Assembly: GCA_030825115.1 (NCBI GenBank) | Contig: JAPJQL010000006.1 | Location: 62,001 to 126,000 of the forward strand | Length of the DNA stretch: 64,000 nucleotides | Source: Lachnospiraceae bacterium | Lineage (GTDB): Bacteria; Bacillota; Clostridia; Lachnospirales; Lachnospiraceae | Direction: 5' to 3' | In this document: positions 26,848-35,550 of the stretch, in pieces | How positions within the stretch are numbered: position 1 is the stretch's first letter | Layout: the number at the start of each line of letters is the position of its first letter | The notes under the pieces: generated by a model | What the model saw: only the letters and a program-made list of their open reading frames with translations | Told to the model about the DNA's origin: nothing | Databases searched by the model: none | Made by a program: the position numbers and the translations under genes

Positions 26848-27942
26848 ATGGAACTGGATTTTAACAAAAAGAGGACACTGATCTTGTCCGGAATCCTGCT
26901 GGGAATCATGGGGGCGCTGCTGGCGTATTTTGGGAATCCGAAAAATATGGCGATCTGTATCGCATGTTTTGTCCGGGATATAGCAGGGGGAATGAAGATG
27001 CACCAGGCGGAAGCAGTCCAGTATATCCGGCCGGAGATTGCAGGCATGGTGCTCGGCTCTTTTGCCATCTCTCTGGCGACGGGAGAATACCGGTCGGTGG
27101 CAGGTTCGTCTCCGCTCATCCGCTTTCTGCTGGGAGTCATGATGATGATAGGGGCGCTGGTATTTTTAGGATGTCCGCTCCGCATGGTGATCCGGATGTC
27201 GGCAGGTGATCTGAACGCATGGGTTGCGCTGGCAGGTTTTATTCTGGGGATCTTTACGGGAACGCTTGCCTTAAGGCGTGGATTCAGCCTGGGGCGCTCC
27301 TATGATACACACCGGTCCAACGGGTACGTGCTGCCGGGACTTTTGCTGTTTGTCCTGGCGCTCAGCCTTGCAGTTCCCGGGCTCTTTGCCTGGAGCGAAA
27401 AAGGACCGGGGAGCATGCACGCGCCGGTTTTACTCTCTCTGGCGGCCGGGCTGGGGTTTGGGGCATTATCCCAGAAATGCCGCACCTGCTTTGCCGGGAG
27501 CGTGAGGGATGTCATCCTGATGCGGAATTTTGACCTGTTATCTACGATCGGAGGTTTTTTTGCGGCCATGCTCGTCTTCAACCTGGTGACAGGCGGTTTT
27601 AAACTTTCATTCAACGGGCAGCCGGTGGCACATGCACAGCATCTTTGGAACCTGCTTGGCATGTATGTGGTGGGGCTTGCCGCGACTCTGGCAGGAGGAT
27701 GTCCGCTGCGTCAGCTTGTCCTGGCGGGGCAGGGATCTTCTGATTCAGCGATGACGGTGCTTGGGATGCTTGTCGGCGCTGCGGTCTGCCACAACTTTGG
27801 ACTGGCCGGGGCGGCGATGGTCATGGAAAACGGCGCTGTGGCATCTGTGGGCGGTCCGGCAGCAGCAGGAAAAGCGGCGGTTATGTTGTGCATCCTGGTA
27901 CTTTTGATGATAGGATTTTTTGTGAAAAAGGAGGAACGATGA
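26848..27942 (+). CDS. yedE: YedE-family putative selenium transporter
   Basis: Polytopic membrane protein of the YeeE/YedE family, 364 aa, about ten helices. Signature half-repeats are present: NPKNMAICIACFVRDIAGG near residue 32, LGCPLRMVIRMSAGDLNAW near residue 110, QKCRTCFAGSVRD near residue 210, and GGCPLRQLVLAGQGSSDSA near residue 287. The conserved cysteines fit uptake of a sulfur- or selenium-containing ion; the YedE branch is linked to selenium. It overlaps yedF by 4 bases. Confidence 0.9.
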   Translation: MELDFNKKRTLILSGILLGIMGALLAYFGNPKNMAICIACFVRDIAGGMKMHQAEAVQYIRPEIAGMVLGSFAISLATGEYRSVAGSSPLIRFLLGVMMMIGALVFLGCPLRMVIRMSAGDLNAWVALAGFILGIFTGTLALRRGFSLGRSYDTHRSNGYVLPGLLLFVLALSLAVPGLFAWSEKGPGSMHAPVLLSLAAGLGFGALSQKCRTCFAGSVRDVILMRNFDLLSTIGGFFAAMLVFNLVTGGFKLSFNGQPVAHAQHLWNLLGMYVVGLAATLAGGCPLRQLVLAGQGSSDSAMTVLGMLVGAAVCHNFGLAGAAMVMENGAVASVGGPAAAGKAAVMLCILVLLMIGFFVKKEER

Positions 27943-28148
27943 TGATAGAGGTAGATGCAAGAGGGCTGTCCTGCCCGGAACCGCTGATGCTTGCGGACCA
28001 GGCGATGAAAGCGCATCCCGGCGAGCCGGTCAGGGTTCTTGTGACCGAGGCCCATGCGAGGACCAACGTAGAGAAGTTTGGCAGGAGCAAAGGGCGGACG
28101 GTGGAGACAAAAGAAGTTGGACAGGAGTATGAGATTGTGATAAAATAA
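27939..28148 (+). CDS. yedF: Short YedF: TusA-like domain only
   Basis: Sulfurtransferase-like selenium protein, 69 aa. The TusA motif is DARGLSCPEPLM with the active cysteine at residue 12 in CPxP. Full-length YedF is usually about 200 aa with a second DsrE-like domain; here only the first domain exists, ending in a normal TAA. AAGGAGG precedes the ATG at 27939, which overlaps the yedE stop (ATGA). It probably carries persulfide or perselenide between the aminotransferase, YedE-imported selenium and SelD. Confidence 0.88.
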   Translation: MMIEVDARGLSCPEPLMLADQAMKAHPGEPVRVLVTEAHARTNVEKFGRSKGRTVETKEVGQEYEIVIK

Positions 28149-28152
28149 ATCT

Positions 28153-28389
28153 ATGAGAGCGAAAGAATTAAGACTGGTGGTCACATTTCATACGACGGCC
28201 GAGGCGATGGCTGCAGAGCGTTTCTGCAAAGAGCAGGGGATATCCGGGCGGCTGATCCCGGTGCCCCGCCAGCTCAGCGCAGGCTGCGGGCTTGCCTGGT
28301 CGGCCCCTGTTTTGGAATCCGCCCGGCTGAGGGAGCAGCTGGAGAAGGGCAGGATATGCTGGGAAGGATGGCAGGAACTTAACATTTAA
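28153..28389 (+). CDS. DUF3343 putative Se/S carrier protein
   Basis: A 78-aa protein of the DUF3343 family (putative Se/S carrier-like). The layout VVTFHTTAEAMAAERFCKEQ, GRLIPVPRQLSAGCGLAW is typical; the cysteine in AGCGLAW near residue 40 is the likely carrier residue. It starts 4 bp after the short YedF, so it may supply what the missing YedF C-terminal domain would. It is the last gene of the selenium block. Confidence 0.85.
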   Translation: MRAKELRLVVTFHTTAEAMAAERFCKEQGISGRLIPVPRQLSAGCGLAWSAPVLESARLREQLEKGRICWEGWQELNI

Positions 28390-28428
28390 AGTTTTTTAGT
28401 GTATCTGTATTTTTTTCATGTCCAGGGG

Positions 28429-28458
28429 TTGACATTCCGAGGGAAATTGTGATATGGT
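28429..28458 (+). promoter_or_regulatory. Promoter of the guanine deaminase leader
   Basis: TTGACA (28429-28434), 18-bp spacer, TATGGT (28453-28458). Transcription would start just before the palindrome and the riboswitch. Confidence 0.65.
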
Positions 28459-28461
28459 GTA

Positions 28462-28491
28462 ATTGCACAAACAATTCCATATTGTTGCAAT
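28462..28491. promoter_or_regulatory. Nested inverted repeat between promoter and riboswitch
   Basis: AACAAT-TCCAT-ATTGTT (28470-28486), flanked by ATTGC/GCAAT. It may be a repressor site at +1 or an RNA hairpin; the cognate factor is unknown. Confidence 0.45.
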
Positions 28492-28500
28492 AATAATTGT

Positions 28501-28611
28501 AAAACTTATATATGCCCATAATTGGTTGGGCGTCTCTACAAACTACCGTAATAGTTGTCTATAAGTTTTCACAGGTAACTTGTCTGTGAAAACCGGAACG
28601 GTAGTTTTTTT
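28501..28611 (+). ncRNA. Purine (guanine-type) riboswitch with expression platform
   Basis: Aptamer 28501-28569. P1 is a perfect 10-bp helix (AAAACTTATA / TATAAGTTTT), P2 is GCCCA/TGGGC, the J2/3 core is TCTAC, and P3 is AACTA/TAGTT with loop CCGTAA. The specificity base is C28559, the guanine type. J1/2 is shorter than in the xpt reference and the base before C is U rather than A. The platform has a 10-bp hairpin (28565-28593) that shares bases with P1, and ACGGTAGTTT (28598-28607), which complements the P3 strand (28540-28549) and runs into T7. Aptamer and terminator are therefore mutually exclusive, which predicts an ON switch. Confidence 0.85.
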
Positions 28612-28663
28612 CATACCCGCACGCCGTTTTCTGTTTCATGGACAGCAGAAAGGAGACGAGTGT

Positions 28664-29947
28664 ATGAAGCGTTTTGCGCTGAAAGGGCAGATTTGCTATG
28701 CGACTGGTCTGCATGAGCTGCAGGTAGTGGAAGATGGTTATCTGCTCTGTGAAGACGGGGTATCAAAGGGTGTCTGCAAGGAACTGCCTGAAGGCTGGGC
28801 AGGGGTTTGGGTACAGGATTACGGAGACAGGATCATTATTCCGGGTCTCGTGGATCTGCACCTGCACGCCCCGCAGTACGCCTTCCGCGGCCTGGGCATG
28901 GACCTGGAACTGTTAGACTGGCTGAATGCCGTCACATTTCCGGAGGAAGGAAAGTACAGCGACCTGGAATATGCGGACCGGGCTTACCGTATCTTTGTAG
29001 AGGATTTAAGACGCGGGGCGACGACACGGGCGGTGATCTTTGCCACCCTGCATCTGCCGGCTACGGAACTTCTCATGGATAAGCTGGAGGCCAGCGGGCT
29101 GAAGGTGATGGTGGGGAAGGTCAACATGGACCGGAACAGCCCTGATTTTCTCCGGGAGGCGGATGCCGGGACTTCTGCGGCAGACACGGTGAAGTGGCTT
29201 GAGGATACGGCAGGGAAGTACAAAAATGTACGCCCGATCCTGACCCCGAGATTTATCCCAAGCTGTACGGATGAGCTGATGACCAGGTTAAAAGAGATTC
29301 AGAAAGAATACCATCTTCCGGTCCAGTCCCATCTGTCGGAGAACCAGGGAGAGATTGGCTGGGTACAGGAACTTTGCCCGGAGTCGGAATTTTACGGAGA
29401 TGCCTATGACAAATTTGGTCTGTTTGGCGGGGATGGCTGCCCGACCGTGATGGCGCACTGTGTATATTCCGATGAGCGGGAACAGGAGCGGATGAAGGAA
29501 CGCGGCGTGTGGGTAGCCCATTGTCCGGAATCCAATATCAACCTGTCTTCCGGTGTGGCTCCGGTGCGGCAGTTCCTCGACAGAGGAGTCCGGGTCGGCC
29601 TTGGAAGCGACCTGGCAGGAGGAAGCAGTGATTCCATATTCCGCGCGATGGCACACGCGATCCAGGCATCCAAGATGCGCTGGCGTATGCAGGATGAAGA
29701 ACTGGCGCCCCTGACGGTGGAAGAAGCCTTTTATATGGCGACCAAGGGCGGCGGAAGCTTCTTTGGCAATGTAGGAAGCTTCGAACCGGGATATGAACTG
29801 GATGCGGTAGTTCTGGATGACAGCAGCCTGAGACACCCGCAGCCACTCACAGTAAGAGAGCGGCTGGAGCGCATCTGTTATCTGTCGGATGAGCGCCAGG
29901 TAGTTGCAAAATATGTGGCAGGAGAAGAGATTGGATTAGAAGGATAA
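28664..29947 (+). CDS. guaD: Guanine deaminase
   Basis: Amidohydrolase that converts guanine to xanthine, 427 aa. Zinc-site motifs run in order: PGLVDLHLHAPQY near residue 62, QSHLSEN near residue 221, VMAHCVYSD near residue 261, and GLGSDLAGG near residue 313. The spacing and the LHLHAPQY variant fit guanine deaminase. AAGGAG precedes the ATG at 28664; the upstream in-frame extension lies within the riboswitch leader. It is controlled by the purine riboswitch and followed closely by adenine deaminase. Confidence 0.93.
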   Translation: MKRFALKGQICYATGLHELQVVEDGYLLCEDGVSKGVCKELPEGWAGVWVQDYGDRIIIPGLVDLHLHAPQYAFRGLGMDLELLDWLNAVTFPEEGKYSDLEYADRAYRIFVEDLRRGATTRAVIFATLHLPATELLMDKLEASGLKVMVGKVNMDRNSPDFLREADAGTSAADTVKWLEDTAGKYKNVRPILTPRFIPSCTDELMTRLKEIQKEYHLPVQSHLSENQGEIGWVQELCPESEFYGDAYDKFGLFGGDGCPTVMAHCVYSDEREQERMKERGVWVAHCPESNINLSSGVAPVRQFLDRGVRVGLGSDLAGGSSDSIFRAMAHAIQASKMRWRMQDEELAPLTVEEAFYMATKGGGSFFGNVGSFEPGYELDAVVLDDSSLRHPQPLTVRERLERICYLSDERQVVAKYVAGEEIGLEG

Positions 29948-29968
29948 GAATCTGAAGGAGGTGCTGCG

Positions 29969-31735
29969 ATGGCAGAAAGACAGAGGCTGGAGGACCTGGT
30001 TCTGACGGCCGCCGGAAAGAAGAAGGCGCAGCTGGTGCTGAAAGGCGCACGCGTTGTCAATGTCTTTTCGGAAGAACTGATGGAGGCCGATGTGGCGGTG
30101 AGCGACGGTCGCATAGTCGGGCTGGGAACGTACCACGGAGAGACAGAGGTAGATGTGAGCGGAAAGATCATCTGCCCGGGATTTTTAGATGGGCATATCC
30201 ATCTGGAGAGCTCTATGGTCGCCCCCGCCGACTTTGAGAGGACGGTGGTGCCCCACGGGACGACCGGAGTCATTACGGACCCCCACGAGATTGCGAACGT
30301 GGCGGGGACCGAGGGGATCGACTATATCCTGGACGAGACAAACGGGCTGGATCTGGACGTCTATGTGATGCTCCCTTCCTGTGTGCCCTCAACCGGACTG
30401 GATGAAGCCGGCGCAGTACTTCTTGCAGAACAGTTAAAGGATTATTATGATAACCCCAGGGTGCTGGGACTGGCGGAGCTGATGAATGCCTATGGCACCG
30501 TACATGCAGAGCCGGACATTCTGGATAAGGTGGCGGATGCAAAAAAAGCCGGAAAGCTGATCGATGGTCATGCTCCCGGGATTGCCGGAAAGATGCTGAA
30601 CGCATATGCAGCGGCTGGGGTAGGTTCCGATCATGAATGTTCGGATATGCAGGAAGCATTGGAAAAACTCCGCTGTGGCCAGTGGATCATGATCCGGGAG
30701 GGCACGGCGGCACAGAATCTGGAAGCGCTGATGCCTCTTTGCAGGGCTCCGTATTACCACCGGTGTATGTTTGTGACAGACGATAAGCATCCCGGTGACC
30801 TGCTGAAGCTGGGGCATATGGATGCCATCATCAGAAAGGCGGTCAGGCTGGGAGCGGACCCCATAGCTGCGATCAAGATGGGGAGCTACCATACCGCCCA
30901 GTATTTTGGTTTGAATGACCGCGGCGCCGTTGCGCCGGGATACCGGGCCGATCTGGTGGTATTGTCCGATCTGGAGCAGATGGAGGTCTGCCAGGTCTAT
31001 AAAGACGGCAGGCTGGCGGCAGAAGACGGAGAGATGAAAAAGCCGGAAAGCAGCGCAGAGCAGCGGCAGGAGAAGGACGCGGCGAAAGAAGAGCGATACC
31101 CGCGGGTATACCATTCCTTCCATATGGATGAGGTGACAAAAGCAGATCTTGCGGTCACGCCAAAGGGCGGCATGGAGCGGGTTTTGTGCCTCACGCCAAG
31201 AGAACTGCTGACCTGGGAAAAAGTCATCCCGTGGTCAGAATCTCCGGGAAAAGCGCCCGGCGTTAACCTGGCGGAGGACGTGGTAAAGATGGCGGTCTTT
31301 GAACGCCACAGGAATACCGGACATATCGGGATCGGTTTCCTTGGAGGCTACGGACTTACGGCCGGAGCGGTGGCAACGAGCGTCGCCCACGATTCGCATA
31401 ACCTGATCGTGGCAGGCGTGACGGACGAAGATATGGTCCTGGCTGCAAATACCGTAAGGAAGAACCGTGGAGGCCTTGCCGTGGTAAAGGATGGAAAGGT
31501 ACTTGGGGAACTGCCCCTTCCAATCGGCGGAGTGATGACGGCGGCTCCTGTAGCGGCGGTGGAAGAGCAGCTTAAGCAGCTGAAGGCCCTGACCCGGGAG
31601 CTGGGAATCCCTGAGACGATCGACCCGTTTATGACGCTGGCATTCACCTCACTTCCGGTGATTCCGAAGCTCCGCCTCAATACATACGGATTGATTGATA
31701 CGGACCGTCAGAAGGTCATCGAAGTTACATTTTAA
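29969..31735 (+). CDS. ade: Adenine deaminase
   Basis: Amidohydrolase that converts adenine to hypoxanthine, 588 aa, the usual size. Motifs include PGFLDGHIHLESSMV near residue 69, PHGTTGVITDPHEIANV near residue 92, DGHAPG near residue 190, and SDHECS near residue 214; the C-terminal domain includes GYGLTAGAVATSVAHDSHN. It starts 21 bp after guaD behind an AAGGAGG site, so both are expressed from the riboswitch leader. Confidence 0.96.
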   Translation: MAERQRLEDLVLTAAGKKKAQLVLKGARVVNVFSEELMEADVAVSDGRIVGLGTYHGETEVDVSGKIICPGFLDGHIHLESSMVAPADFERTVVPHGTTGVITDPHEIANVAGTEGIDYILDETNGLDLDVYVMLPSCVPSTGLDEAGAVLLAEQLKDYYDNPRVLGLAELMNAYGTVHAEPDILDKVADAKKAGKLIDGHAPGIAGKMLNAYAAAGVGSDHECSDMQEALEKLRCGQWIMIREGTAAQNLEALMPLCRAPYYHRCMFVTDDKHPGDLLKLGHMDAIIRKAVRLGADPIAAIKMGSYHTAQYFGLNDRGAVAPGYRADLVVLSDLEQMEVCQVYKDGRLAAEDGEMKKPESSAEQRQEKDAAKEERYPRVYHSFHMDEVTKADLAVTPKGGMERVLCLTPRELLTWEKVIPWSESPGKAPGVNLAEDVVKMAVFERHRNTGHIGIGFLGGYGLTAGAVATSVAHDSHNLIVAGVTDEDMVLAANTVRKNRGGLAVVKDGKVLGELPLPIGGVMTAAPVAAVEEQLKQLKALTRELGIPETIDPFMTLAFTSLPVIPKLRLNTYGLIDTDRQKVIEVTF

Positions 31736-31847
31736 AATTACATATTAGATACGGAGATTCAGAGTTTTATATTATGGGTTTACCAATAGGAAAGTAACCG
31801 GATGGGAAACGGTTATTATAAAAAAATCAAATATAGGGGGAACAACT

Positions 31848-33221
31848 ATGAATCTGGAGAAAATTTTTCATCTGAAAGAAAACCACACAGACGTAAAGAC
31901 TGAGGTGATCGCGGGTGTGACGACCTTTATGACAATGGCGTACATTCTTGCCGTGAACCCGAACATCTTAAGTGCAACCGGCATGGACCGTGGCGCGGTA
32001 TTTACTGCGACTGCACTGGCGGCGCTTGTGGCAACGCTCCTTATGGCGGCATTTTCAAACTATCCATTCGTTCTGGCGCCCGGCATGGGTCTGAATGCGT
32101 ATTTTGCCTATACGGTAGTACTGCAGATGGGCTATACCTGGGAGATGGCGCTGGCAGCTGTATTTATTGAAGGTATCATCTTCATCGTGCTGTCCCTGAC
32201 CAACGTCCGGGAAGCGATTTTTAACGCAATCCCAATGAACTTAAAACATGCGGTATCGGTAGGTATTGGTCTGTTCATCGCATTTATCGGTCTTCAGAAT
32301 GCGAAGATCGTAGTGGGCAGCGCAACTCTGGTATCGGTATATTCCTTTAAGGGAGCGCTTGCAGACGGTACGTTCAGCAGCGTAGGAATCACGGTATTGC
32401 TGGCACTGATCGGCGTATTGATCACCGGAATTTTAGTAGTAAAGAATGTAAAAGGAAATATCCTCTGGGGTATCCTGATCACCTGGGTACTGGGTATCAT
32501 CTGTCAGCTGACAGGTCTGTATCAGGTAGCTCCGGAACTTGGAATGTTCAGCCTGCTTCCTGATTTTTCAAACGGAATCGGTGTTCCGAGCCTGGCGCCA
32601 ACCTTTATGCATCTGGATTTCTCAGGAGTATTCAGCCTGAACTTCCTGATCATCATGTTTGCATTCCTGTTCGTTGACCTGTTTGATACACTTGGCACTC
32701 TGATCGGTGTGGCTTCTAAGGCGGATATGCTTGATAAAGATGGCAAGCTTCCGAGAATCAAGGGCGCATTGATGTCTGACGCAGTAGGAACTTCTTTGGG
32801 AGCACTGTTTGGTACTTCCACGACCACTACATTCGTAGAGAGTGCAGCAGGCGTGTCAGAAGGCGGAAGAACCGGTTTGACGGCTGTTACGGCAGCAATC
32901 CTGTTTGGTGTGGCTCTGTTCCTGTCCCCGATCTTCCTGGCGATTCCGTCCTTTGCAACGGCACCGGCTCTGATTGTGGTTGGATTTTTGATGATCACTT
33001 CTATTACTAAGATTGATTTTGATGATTTTACCGAAGCAATCCCGGCATATATCTGTATCATTGCTATGCCGTTTATGTACAGCATTTCCGAAGGTATCGC
33101 AATGGGCGTTATCTCTTATGTAGTGATCAACCTGGCAACCGGAAGATTTAAAGATAAAAAAATCAGTACGCTTATGTATGTGCTGGCGGTACTGTTTGTA
33201 CTGAAATATGTATTAATTTAG
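31848..33221 (+). CDS. AzgA-type guanine/hypoxanthine permease
   Basis: NCS2-superfamily permease of the AzgA/PbuG/AdeP branch, 457 aa, about 12-14 helices. It begins LKENHTDVKTEVIAGVTTF with MTMAYILAVNP and APGMGLNAYF, the branch signature, and has DTLGTLIGVASKADMLD near residue 280. The branch carries hypoxanthine, guanine and adenine. It lies 112 bp after ade, in a gap with a weak TAACCG/CGGTTA hairpin, and just before xdhABC. Expected role: import of purine bases for the deaminases and xanthine dehydrogenase. Confidence 0.93.
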   Translation: MNLEKIFHLKENHTDVKTEVIAGVTTFMTMAYILAVNPNILSATGMDRGAVFTATALAALVATLLMAAFSNYPFVLAPGMGLNAYFAYTVVLQMGYTWEMALAAVFIEGIIFIVLSLTNVREAIFNAIPMNLKHAVSVGIGLFIAFIGLQNAKIVVGSATLVSVYSFKGALADGTFSSVGITVLLALIGVLITGILVVKNVKGNILWGILITWVLGIICQLTGLYQVAPELGMFSLLPDFSNGIGVPSLAPTFMHLDFSGVFSLNFLIIMFAFLFVDLFDTLGTLIGVASKADMLDKDGKLPRIKGALMSDAVGTSLGALFGTSTTTTFVESAAGVSEGGRTGLTAVTAAILFGVALFLSPIFLAIPSFATAPALIVVGFLMITSITKIDFDDFTEAIPAYICIIAMPFMYSISEGIAMGVISYVVINLATGRFKDKKISTLMYVLAVLFVLKYVLI

Positions 33222-33243
33222 TGATTAGCAGGAGGCGGTAGAC

Positions 33244-35538
33244 GTGGGAGTTGGAAAGAGTATTTCCCGTGTGGATGCATACGGGAAAGTAACCGGTGAC
33301 GCGAAGTATACGGCGGATTTAATGCCGCCGGGACTTCTTGTGGCAAAAGTAGTGAGAAGTACCATTGCCAATGGTGTGGTAAAAAAGTTTGACCTGGAAG
33401 AGGCGCTGAAGGTGCCGGGCGTGGTGAAGATTGTCACCTGCTTTGACGTCCCGGATATCCAGTTCCCTACGCCGGGCCATCCCTGGTCGGTGGAGGCAGC
33501 GCATCAGGACATTTCCGACCGGAAGCTGCTCAACACCAGGGTACGGGTATATGGCGACGATATTGCGGCAGTGATCGCGGAAAACGAGATTGCTGCTGCC
33601 CGCGCCGTAAAACTGGTCAAGGCAGAGTATGAGGAGTATGAGCCTTTGCTGACGCCGGAGGCGGCGATGGCAGAAGGCGCGATGTGTATCCATGAAGAGA
33701 AACCAGACAATATCATCGCACATAGTTCCTTCCATCTCGGTGACAAGAACTACGATGAGGTAAAGGCAGGAGAACCGGATCTGGTGGAGACAGAACGGGT
33801 TTATCAGACCCAGAGCGTGCAGCACTGCCATATTGAGACTCCGATTTCTTATGCTTATATGGAACAGGGACGGATCGTGGTGGTGACATCCACGCAGATT
33901 CCCCATATCGTGCGCCGTGTCATCGGTCAGGCGCTGGGGATTCCGTGGGGAGATGTCAGGGTCATCAAGCCCTATATCGGAGGCGGATTTGGAAATAAGC
34001 AGGATGTGCTCTATGAGCCGCTCAATGCATTTTTGTGCCAGCAGGTAGGCGGAAGGGGCGTAAAACTGGAGATATCCAGAGAAGAAACCCTTGCATGCAC
34101 CAGGGTGCGCCATGCGATCCAGTTTAAGGTGAAGGCGCTGGCCAGAAAAGACGGTACGCTGGTGGCAAGAAAGTTTGAAGCATTTTCCAACCAGGGCGGT
34201 TATGCATCCCACGGTCATGCGATCGTGGCAAACTCCGCCAACGAGTTTAAACAGATTTATCAGGATGAGCAGGCGCTGGAATCCGACAGCTATACGGTTT
34301 ACACCAATATTGCTACAGGCGGCGCGATGAGAGGATACGGAATTCCGCAGGCAGCATTTGTGTCTGAGTGTCTGGCGGAGGATGTGGCGCGCAGCATCGG
34401 GATGGATCCGCTGGAGTTCCGCCTGAAAAACTGTATGAAGCCGGGTTACGAGGACCCGCATACCCATATTAAGTTTTTATCGGCCGGTTTGGAAGAATGT
34501 ATAAAAAAGGGCAGAGATGCGATCGGCTGGGATGAAAAGCGGAAGAAGTATGCGAATCAGACCGGTCCTGTCCGCAGGGGCGTAGGCATGGCAATCTTCT
34601 GTTACAAGACAGGTGTGTATCCCATCTCCTTAGAGACGGCTTCCTGCCGTATGGTACTCAACCAGGACGGCTCGATCCAGCTTCAGATGGGTGCGACCGA
34701 GATCGGACAGGGAGCCGATACGGTGTTTGCACAGATGGCGGCGGAGACGACGGGCATTACGTTTGACAAGATCCATACCGTTTCCACCCAGGACACCGAT
34801 GTGACTCCGTTTGATACTGGCGCTTATGCGTCCAGACAGACATATGTCAGCGGGAAAGCAGTAAAACAGACCGGCGAGATCTTGAAGGCGAAGATCCTCG
34901 AATATGCATCTTATATGCTGGACCTTCCGGCAGATACGATGGATGTGCGGGAGAATAACGTAGTAGATAAAGAAAGCGGTGACTGCCTGATCTCGATGTG
35001 CGAGCTTGCAACGACGGCATTTTACAGCCTGGACAAATCCGTACATATCACGGCAGAGTCCACCAGCCACTGCAAGGACAATACCTTTGCCAGCGGCGTC
35101 TGCTTTGCGGAGGTGGAAGTCGATATGCCGCTTGGAAAAGTAAAAGTATTAAATATTATCAATGTCCATGACAGCGGTACGCTGATCAATCCAAAACTGG
35201 CCGAGGCGCAGGTACACGGCGGTATGAGCATGGGTCTTGGATACGGTCTGGGAGAAGAACTGCTCTTTGACCAGAAGACAGGGCGGCCGCTCAATGACAA
35301 TCTGCTGGATTACAAGCTGCCGACGGCGATGGATACGCCGGATTTGAAAGTGGAGTTCGTGGAAGTGGAGGATCCGTCGGGACCTTACGGCAACAAGGCG
35401 CTTGGAGAGCCGCCGGCGATTCCGGTAGCTCCGGCATTGCGGAATGCAGTGCTTCACGCAACAGGCGTTGCAGTGGATTCTCTGCCGCTTGATCCGCAGA
35501 AGTTGGTGAAACATTTTAAAGAAGCAGGTTTGATATAA
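33244..35538 (+). CDS. xdhA: Xanthine dehydrogenase, molybdopterin subunit XdhA
   Basis: Large catalytic subunit of a molybdenum hydroxylase that oxidises hypoxanthine to xanthine (and xanthine to urate), 764 aa with a GTG start behind GCAGGAGG. Active-site pieces: GGGFGNKQD near residue 243, GGAMRGYGIPQ near residue 358, GATEIGQGADT near residue 484, and the catalytic glutamate in KALGEPPAIP near residue 719. The three-subunit layout matches E. coli XdhABC. Proximity to selD/yedE/yedF raises the option of a selenium-dependent cofactor, which cannot be read from the sequence. Confidence 0.93.
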   Translation: MGVGKSISRVDAYGKVTGDAKYTADLMPPGLLVAKVVRSTIANGVVKKFDLEEALKVPGVVKIVTCFDVPDIQFPTPGHPWSVEAAHQDISDRKLLNTRVRVYGDDIAAVIAENEIAAARAVKLVKAEYEEYEPLLTPEAAMAEGAMCIHEEKPDNIIAHSSFHLGDKNYDEVKAGEPDLVETERVYQTQSVQHCHIETPISYAYMEQGRIVVVTSTQIPHIVRRVIGQALGIPWGDVRVIKPYIGGGFGNKQDVLYEPLNAFLCQQVGGRGVKLEISREETLACTRVRHAIQFKVKALARKDGTLVARKFEAFSNQGGYASHGHAIVANSANEFKQIYQDEQALESDSYTVYTNIATGGAMRGYGIPQAAFVSECLAEDVARSIGMDPLEFRLKNCMKPGYEDPHTHIKFLSAGLEECIKKGRDAIGWDEKRKKYANQTGPVRRGVGMAIFCYKTGVYPISLETASCRMVLNQDGSIQLQMGATEIGQGADTVFAQMAAETTGITFDKIHTVSTQDTDVTPFDTGAYASRQTYVSGKAVKQTGEILKAKILEYASYMLDLPADTMDVRENNVVDKESGDCLISMCELATTAFYSLDKSVHITAESTSHCKDNTFASGVCFAEVEVDMPLGKVKVLNIINVHDSGTLINPKLAEAQVHGGMSMGLGYGLGEELLFDQKTGRPLNDNLLDYKLPTAMDTPDLKVEFVEVEDPSGPYGNKALGEPPAIPVAPALRNAVLHATGVAVDSLPLDPQKLVKHFKEAGLI

Positions 35539-35550
35539 GGAGGGGTGGAC

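Noticed and set aside
28580..28663. Longer N-terminus of guanine deaminase
   Set aside because: It lies in the riboswitch expression platform and has no ribosome binding site; the AAGGAG before 28664 decides the start.
31736..31847. A second purine riboswitch before the AzgA-type permease
   Set aside because: The gap has only a weak TAACCG/CGGTTA hairpin and lacks the TCTAC and CCGTAA core elements.
33319..34467. A 382-codon frame opposite xdhA
   Set aside because: xdhA has full molybdopterin motifs across this span; the antisense product is His/Leu/Arg-rich noise.
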